Shown here in pieces: positions 8,640-10,863 of a stretch of 10,863 bases of DNA. This stretch comes from Echinostoma caproni (lineage: Eukaryota; Platyhelminthes; Trematoda; Plagiorchiida; Echinostomatidae). The notes beneath the pieces are model-generated. The model searched no databases, had not been told where the DNA came from, and saw only the letters and a list, made by a program, of their open reading frames with translations. Position 1 is the stretch's first letter. Every line of letters begins with the position of its first letter. The position numbers and the translations under genes are program-made. The DNA lies in NCBI GenBank assembly GCA_900618425.1, contig UZAN01050418.1, positions 3,074 to 13,936 of the forward strand, written 5' to 3'.

Positions 8640-10078
8640 AATGAGTCGGCAGAAAATAAAGATTCACGACTTGCTGTTTTGAGGTCTTATTTCTCTAGAC
8701 AGGAAAGCAATAGACGAGAACAATGAGGTGATTATAGAGAACGCATTGATTAACAAAAGAGAACAGAGCCTAATGGCGAGTGCGAAATGGTCCATGATTC
8801 CGAAGCTGAAAGGTGACATGAGACGCTTTCCGATACCATGCTGAATTTGTCGACCACCGAAAATGATTATCAATAATAACACCCCGATATTTGATCGGCA
8901 TCATTCTGGACAAAAGGTTACTTTTGAGGTTCATAAAGTTTGACGGAAATGTTGACCGGGAAGAAATCAAAATGTACTCCAAGCACCTGGATGTGTTACG
9001 ATTAGGTCAAGATTGGTTTGAAAACTGTTCGATTCGGGAGAGATTTTCAGTGAAGGATGAAAATTCCGAAAGGAAAGAAACGGTCTAACATAAAATGATA
9101 GTGTCAGCATACTTTCGGATATGAAAGTGGTGTGGAACTAAGAGATCCCCATAGAAAGCAGACAAAAGATAAGGAGAGAGTACAGAACCTTGGAGCACAT
9201 CATAGTTATTTACGAGTGGACGTTGGGTATTCCTTCCCAGTTTCGTGCACTGAATGCATTCGGTAAAAAATCTGAAAGCCACAAAAGCAGCTGTTTCCGG
9301 AGGCCAACAGATTCTATCTTAAAAGAGAGGGACGACCGAGACATAGAAACAAAGCAGACGAATTATCGAGAAAAGTGGAACGAACAGATATGGCCGAACT
9401 GTTCAATGACTTATAAACGGACCAGATTAGACACATCATCCAATGTGGGTCCATTACATCTATAGGCAACCCCGAGAGAATCATGGGGCATGGTGACAAG
9501 CGATTGCGAGCAACTGAGGATGGTTTCCCTGTTTGCAATTTAGACGTCCATGCAATGGGCCGAAAACAATTTAAAAGAGGAATGTTTGAAACGGATATTA
9601 TGGTCACTAATCGCCAGGAATCAAGGATCCGTGGAGAAAGGTACTCGTTGAAGAGGGGTGTCATTATGCCACTTAAATGGGCTGCTTCAAACGTGAGAAA
9701 CGCGGGAGAAAGACCATCGGGGACGCATAGGACGATCGCTTGCAGGAACGTAGAACCTATAAAACGTCATCATTCAGAAAATAAGCACCTTGAAATTAGA
9801 AACGTCATATGGGAAGAAGGGTATCCGGCTCAAATTAAACGGCTGAAGAAATGCAGCGCTGGGGCTACTTGCATCAACACCAGTGTTCACGTTTTTGCTT
9901 CTTTGTCCGCAGAGAAAACATCTTCTTTGTCATAGCAGCCTTGTGTTTTTCGTTTGCAGGATTCGGAAGCGAACGACTTGTTTTCACGCACAATGTCGGC
10001 TTCAATTAATTTCGAATCGTATTTTACAGCAAATGGATGGTGAGATCTATAATATTGTTCCTTTGGCGTTATAAGCAA
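8640..10078 (-). mobile_element. CR1/Jockey-group non-LTR retroelement, decayed fragment
   Basis: A 5'- and 3'-truncated or eroded LINE-type element read on the minus strand. Clear reverse transcriptase blocks run from about 9720 down to 8700. Upstream of these, a minus-strand frame at 10078-9887 (KYDSKLIEADIVRENKSF, then CKRKTQGCYDKEDVFSADK) occupies the place of the linker between endonuclease and reverse transcriptase and has the charged look of that linker, but is only weakly assigned. No apurinic-type endonuclease motif was found further right. The 3' limit is uncertain; 8640 is where similarity becomes unreadable. No poly(A), TGACT tail or target-site duplication was found at the left side. 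Confidence 0.8.
8698..9740 (-). pseudogene. CR1-like reverse transcriptase, inactive
   Basis: Right to left: VPDGLSPAFL at about 9720-9691 matches the GPDGLxPxFL block; MTPLFNEYLS and DSWRLVTIISV follow, then FRPIAWTSKL at about 9565-9536, matching NYRPIALTSxL. The first catalytic Asp is kept at 9365-9367 in STFLDNSSALF (usually FLDFSKAFD). The frame ends in TAG at 9314-9316 (PSLLR, then NLLA), and the family signal moves to another frame by about 9300. There NNYDVLQGSVLSPYLLSAF (usually SGVPQGSVLSPLLF) is followed by the catalytic box at 9100-9111, which reads YADT in place of YADD. NLSRIEQFSNQ, CLEYILISSRS and IKYRGVIIDNHFRW follow (usually KYLGVxIDxxLxW). Stops in this second frame are TAG 9085-9087, TGA 9007-9009 and TAG 8770-8772; the reading continues past the last as ALFSFVNQCVL. 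The enzyme is dead on several counts. The CR1/Jockey placement comes from the block sequence; the exact clade is not certain. Confidence 0.9.
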
Positions 10079-10863
10079 ACGGCTTTTTCATGGGAAATCA
10101 AACATGGAGGGTAGACGTAATCCTTTTGATGAAAAGATAGACGCAGTTAAAAAGTGATGCATTGAAGGAAAACCAAGATGGAGCAGGCGTCATGGAACGA
10201 CAGCGAGAATAAACACTGATTGATGATGAAACCTTACGGAGATGAAACTTGTTCTGTTTTAAAAATGTGCACGTATTTTAGGGCGTGCGAGTTTATATTT
10301 GGTTTTAAGAGGAGAACACAATAATCACTGATAGCAGGTTTTGATCCATTTGTTTGAGAGAAAACAATGTTGGATGGCTTGTAATTACTCTGTCAACTAT
10401 AGAGCTGCCTCTGGTAGGAGAACGGAACAAACCGGACAAGCCAAAATAAAGCAGAGGGGAAATGCTTGCATGGTTGAAATCACTAATATGTTAATGAAAA
10501 TTGTCATTTTATGTTGGAACCGTAAAAGCGATGTAATTCTTATTTGAAGGAGATATATCTGACTGGAAGCACGAAATAGGTATAAGTATGTATAAACAAC
10601 TTGCTCACCTACTATAGATGAAAGTATGAAGAGCTTTATTGAAATATGCTGATACTTCAAGCAATAGTTTTATGAGGAAAGAACCCTTTTCAGATGATTG
10701 TAGTACTGATACAGCTGATCATCTACTCGAAGAAACCTAATTGCAGCTGTGCGTTGGACATCGCCTATGAAAAGAACATAGATCATATGGAAGAGAATCT
10801 CAGATTACCCAATTTATGATCTGCCGAAAATCCGAAATCCAGGTGTGTCACTCAGACCTAGTC
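10079..10863. other. No supported gene
   Basis: If the CR1-like element were complete, its endonuclease would be encoded here on the minus strand. I looked for the usual GDFN- and SDH-type blocks and saw none. Two opposed frames of 68 and 87 codons at 10341-10660 overlap each other and have no motif. The region may be unique DNA beyond a 5' truncation point near 10100, which is common for LINE insertions. Confidence 0.45.

Noticed and set aside
9190..9465. A 91-codon + strand reading frame, and a similar one at 8891-9088
   Set aside because: Both are antisense shadows of the RT catalytic region on the minus strand.
9483..9935. A 150-codon + strand reading frame
   Set aside because: It lies antisense to the CR1-like RT blocks (VPDGLSPAFL to SKL) and its residues are the shadow of that coding sequence; no motif of its own.
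1..10863. CRISPR array, bacterial operon or phage content
   Set aside because: No regularly spaced repeats, no ribosome-binding-site-led gene strings and no packed genes; the composition and retroelements are those of an animal genome.

Overview
The window looks like AT-rich, intron- and repeat-laden chromosomal DNA of an animal, most probably a trematode flatworm of the schistosome type. The sequence evidence is the absence of any closely packed gene set, several kilobases with no long reading frame, two decayed retroelements of families common in flatworms (a Penelope-like element and a CR1/Jockey-group non-LTR element), and short TGACT tandem tails. The schistosome assignment is a judgement from the look of the element proteins and the tandem tails; no host gene was recognised that could fix the species. 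Single ambiguous bases at 2134 and 8606 point to a draft assembly.

Layout. 1-208 is a stretch ending in a perfect (TGACT)5 tandem, which could be the 3' tail of a non-LTR element on the + strand. 216-767 holds the longest reading frame of the window (183 aa, minus strand), in DNA that is visibly richer in G+C and CpG than the rest; it is not recognised. A second, worn TGACT tail lies at 1608-1631. About 2086-2940 (perhaps up to 3100) on the minus strand is a Penelope-like reverse transcriptase relic: the YVDD catalytic box and the region after it are clear, but three in-frame stops and a local frameshift at the first catalytic Asp make it dead. From about 3100 to 8640 no coding or RNA gene can be supported; a few small inverted repeats, one tRNA-like scrap (8095-8135) and a 10-bp-period duplication (8597-8615) are the only structures seen. 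About 8640-10078 on the minus strand is a second dead element, a CR1-like reverse transcriptase with an altered YADD box (YADT), several stops and at least one frameshift. 10079-10863 shows nothing that can be supported.

There is no operon or pathway here. Both reverse transcriptases are in the same orientation but belong to unrelated retroelement classes, so they are independent insertions. I found no convincing new biological system; the most informative points are the pattern of decay in the two elements, the two TGACT tails, and the unexplained G+C-richer reading frame near the left end.
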